A stretch of DNA of 14,435 nt. Source: an uncultured bacterium (GTDB taxonomy: Bacteria; Bacillota; Clostridia; Oscillospirales; Acutalibacteraceae). The notes beneath the pieces were generated by a model, which had not been told where the DNA came from, made no database searches, and worked only from the letters and a program-made list of their open reading frames with translations. The first letter of the stretch is position 1; each line of letters starts with the position of its first letter. The translations under genes and the position numbers were made by a program. Location of the stretch: contig CAJMRT010000046.1 in NCBI GenBank assembly GCA_905215855.1, positions 1 through 14,435 on the forward strand, given 5' to 3'. Below, one piece after another: positions 14,186-14,435 of this stretch.

Positions 14186-14435
14186 TTACTGCTCAACAGG
14201 ATAAACGCTTGCACGCTTTCTGTCTTTGCCGACACGCTCAAATCTTACAACACCGTCAATCTTTGCGAACAGTGTATCGTCAGAGCCTTTGCCTACATTT
14301 TCACCAGGGTGAATATGTGTGCCTCTCTGCTTTACAAGGATGTTGCCTGCGAGAACCTTCTGACCGTCTGCACGCTTAACGCCAAGACGCTTTGATTCAC
14401 TGTCACGGCCGTTCTTTGTAGAACCCATACCTTTT
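14186..14435 (-). CDS. rpmA: 50S ribosomal protein L27, 5' end outside the window
   Basis: 82 codons plus stop are visible. The sequence shows the classic L27 core: GSTKNGRDSESKRLGVKRAD, then AGNILVKQRGT and a DDTLFAKIDG stretch. L27 is a large-subunit protein near the peptidyl-transferase centre. The frame is open to the window edge, and codons KG precede the first visible Met, matching the KKGxGS segment of the family, so that Met at 14428 is internal and the true start is beyond 14435. In Firmicutes the missing part often carries a short extension removed by the Prp protease; that cannot be seen here. The gene order rpmA-obgE is the common bacterial one. Confidence 0.95.
   Translation of the reverse strand, partial: KGMGSTKNGRDSESKRLGVKRADGQKVLAGNILVKQRGTHIHPGENVGKGSDDTLFAKIDGVVRFERVGKDRKRASVYPVEQ

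Overview
The window looks like chromosome of a gut-type Clostridia, most likely Oscillospiraceae/Ruminococcaceae. The evidence is low-GC DNA, Gram-positive style Shine-Dalgarno (SD) sites and SigA promoters, a type I dockerin joined to BspA-like leucine-rich repeats, a very large secreted repeat protein, and Mini-III beside obgE. The species cannot be fixed from sequence alone.

Layout: 1-201 is a minus-strand tRNA operon (Arg-TCT, His-GTG, Lys-TTT, the last cut by the window edge) behind a perfect TTGACA-17-TATAAT promoter. 317-1417 (minus) is a P-loop ATPase fused to a CYTH phosphohydrolase-type domain. Divergent from it, 1695-2723 (plus) is branched-chain aminotransferase ilvE with its own promoter and terminator. 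2771-10749 (minus) is an accessory surface locus. In transcription order it holds a promoter, a structured leader of about 197 nt, a 2046-aa secreted multidomain protein, a 41-aa acidic peptide, a secreted LRR-dockerin protein, a terminator, and an HPr-kinase-like P-loop protein. About 570 bp without an obvious gene (10750-11322) separate it from a housekeeping block. That block, on the minus strand from 14435 to 11456, is rpmA (L27, cut by the window edge), obgE, mrnC (Mini-III) and yitT, followed by a possible 40-codon ORF and a strong hairpin terminator.

The housekeeping block joins ribosome assembly (L27, Obg) to 23S rRNA maturation (Mini-III). The surface locus is the interesting part. 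The giant exported protein has InlB/Flg_new-type repeats and a starch-binding-like segment, and it shares an operon with a possible precursor-like peptide and a dockerin protein. Three features suggest its expression is controlled: a leader with mutually exclusive helices next to the SD, a 12-bp direct repeat pair upstream of the promoter, and a G8 tract early in the gene where a one-base slip in either direction would truncate the protein. The nearby HPr-kinase-like protein recalls kinases that modify peptides in some RiPP clusters, but that link is inference.
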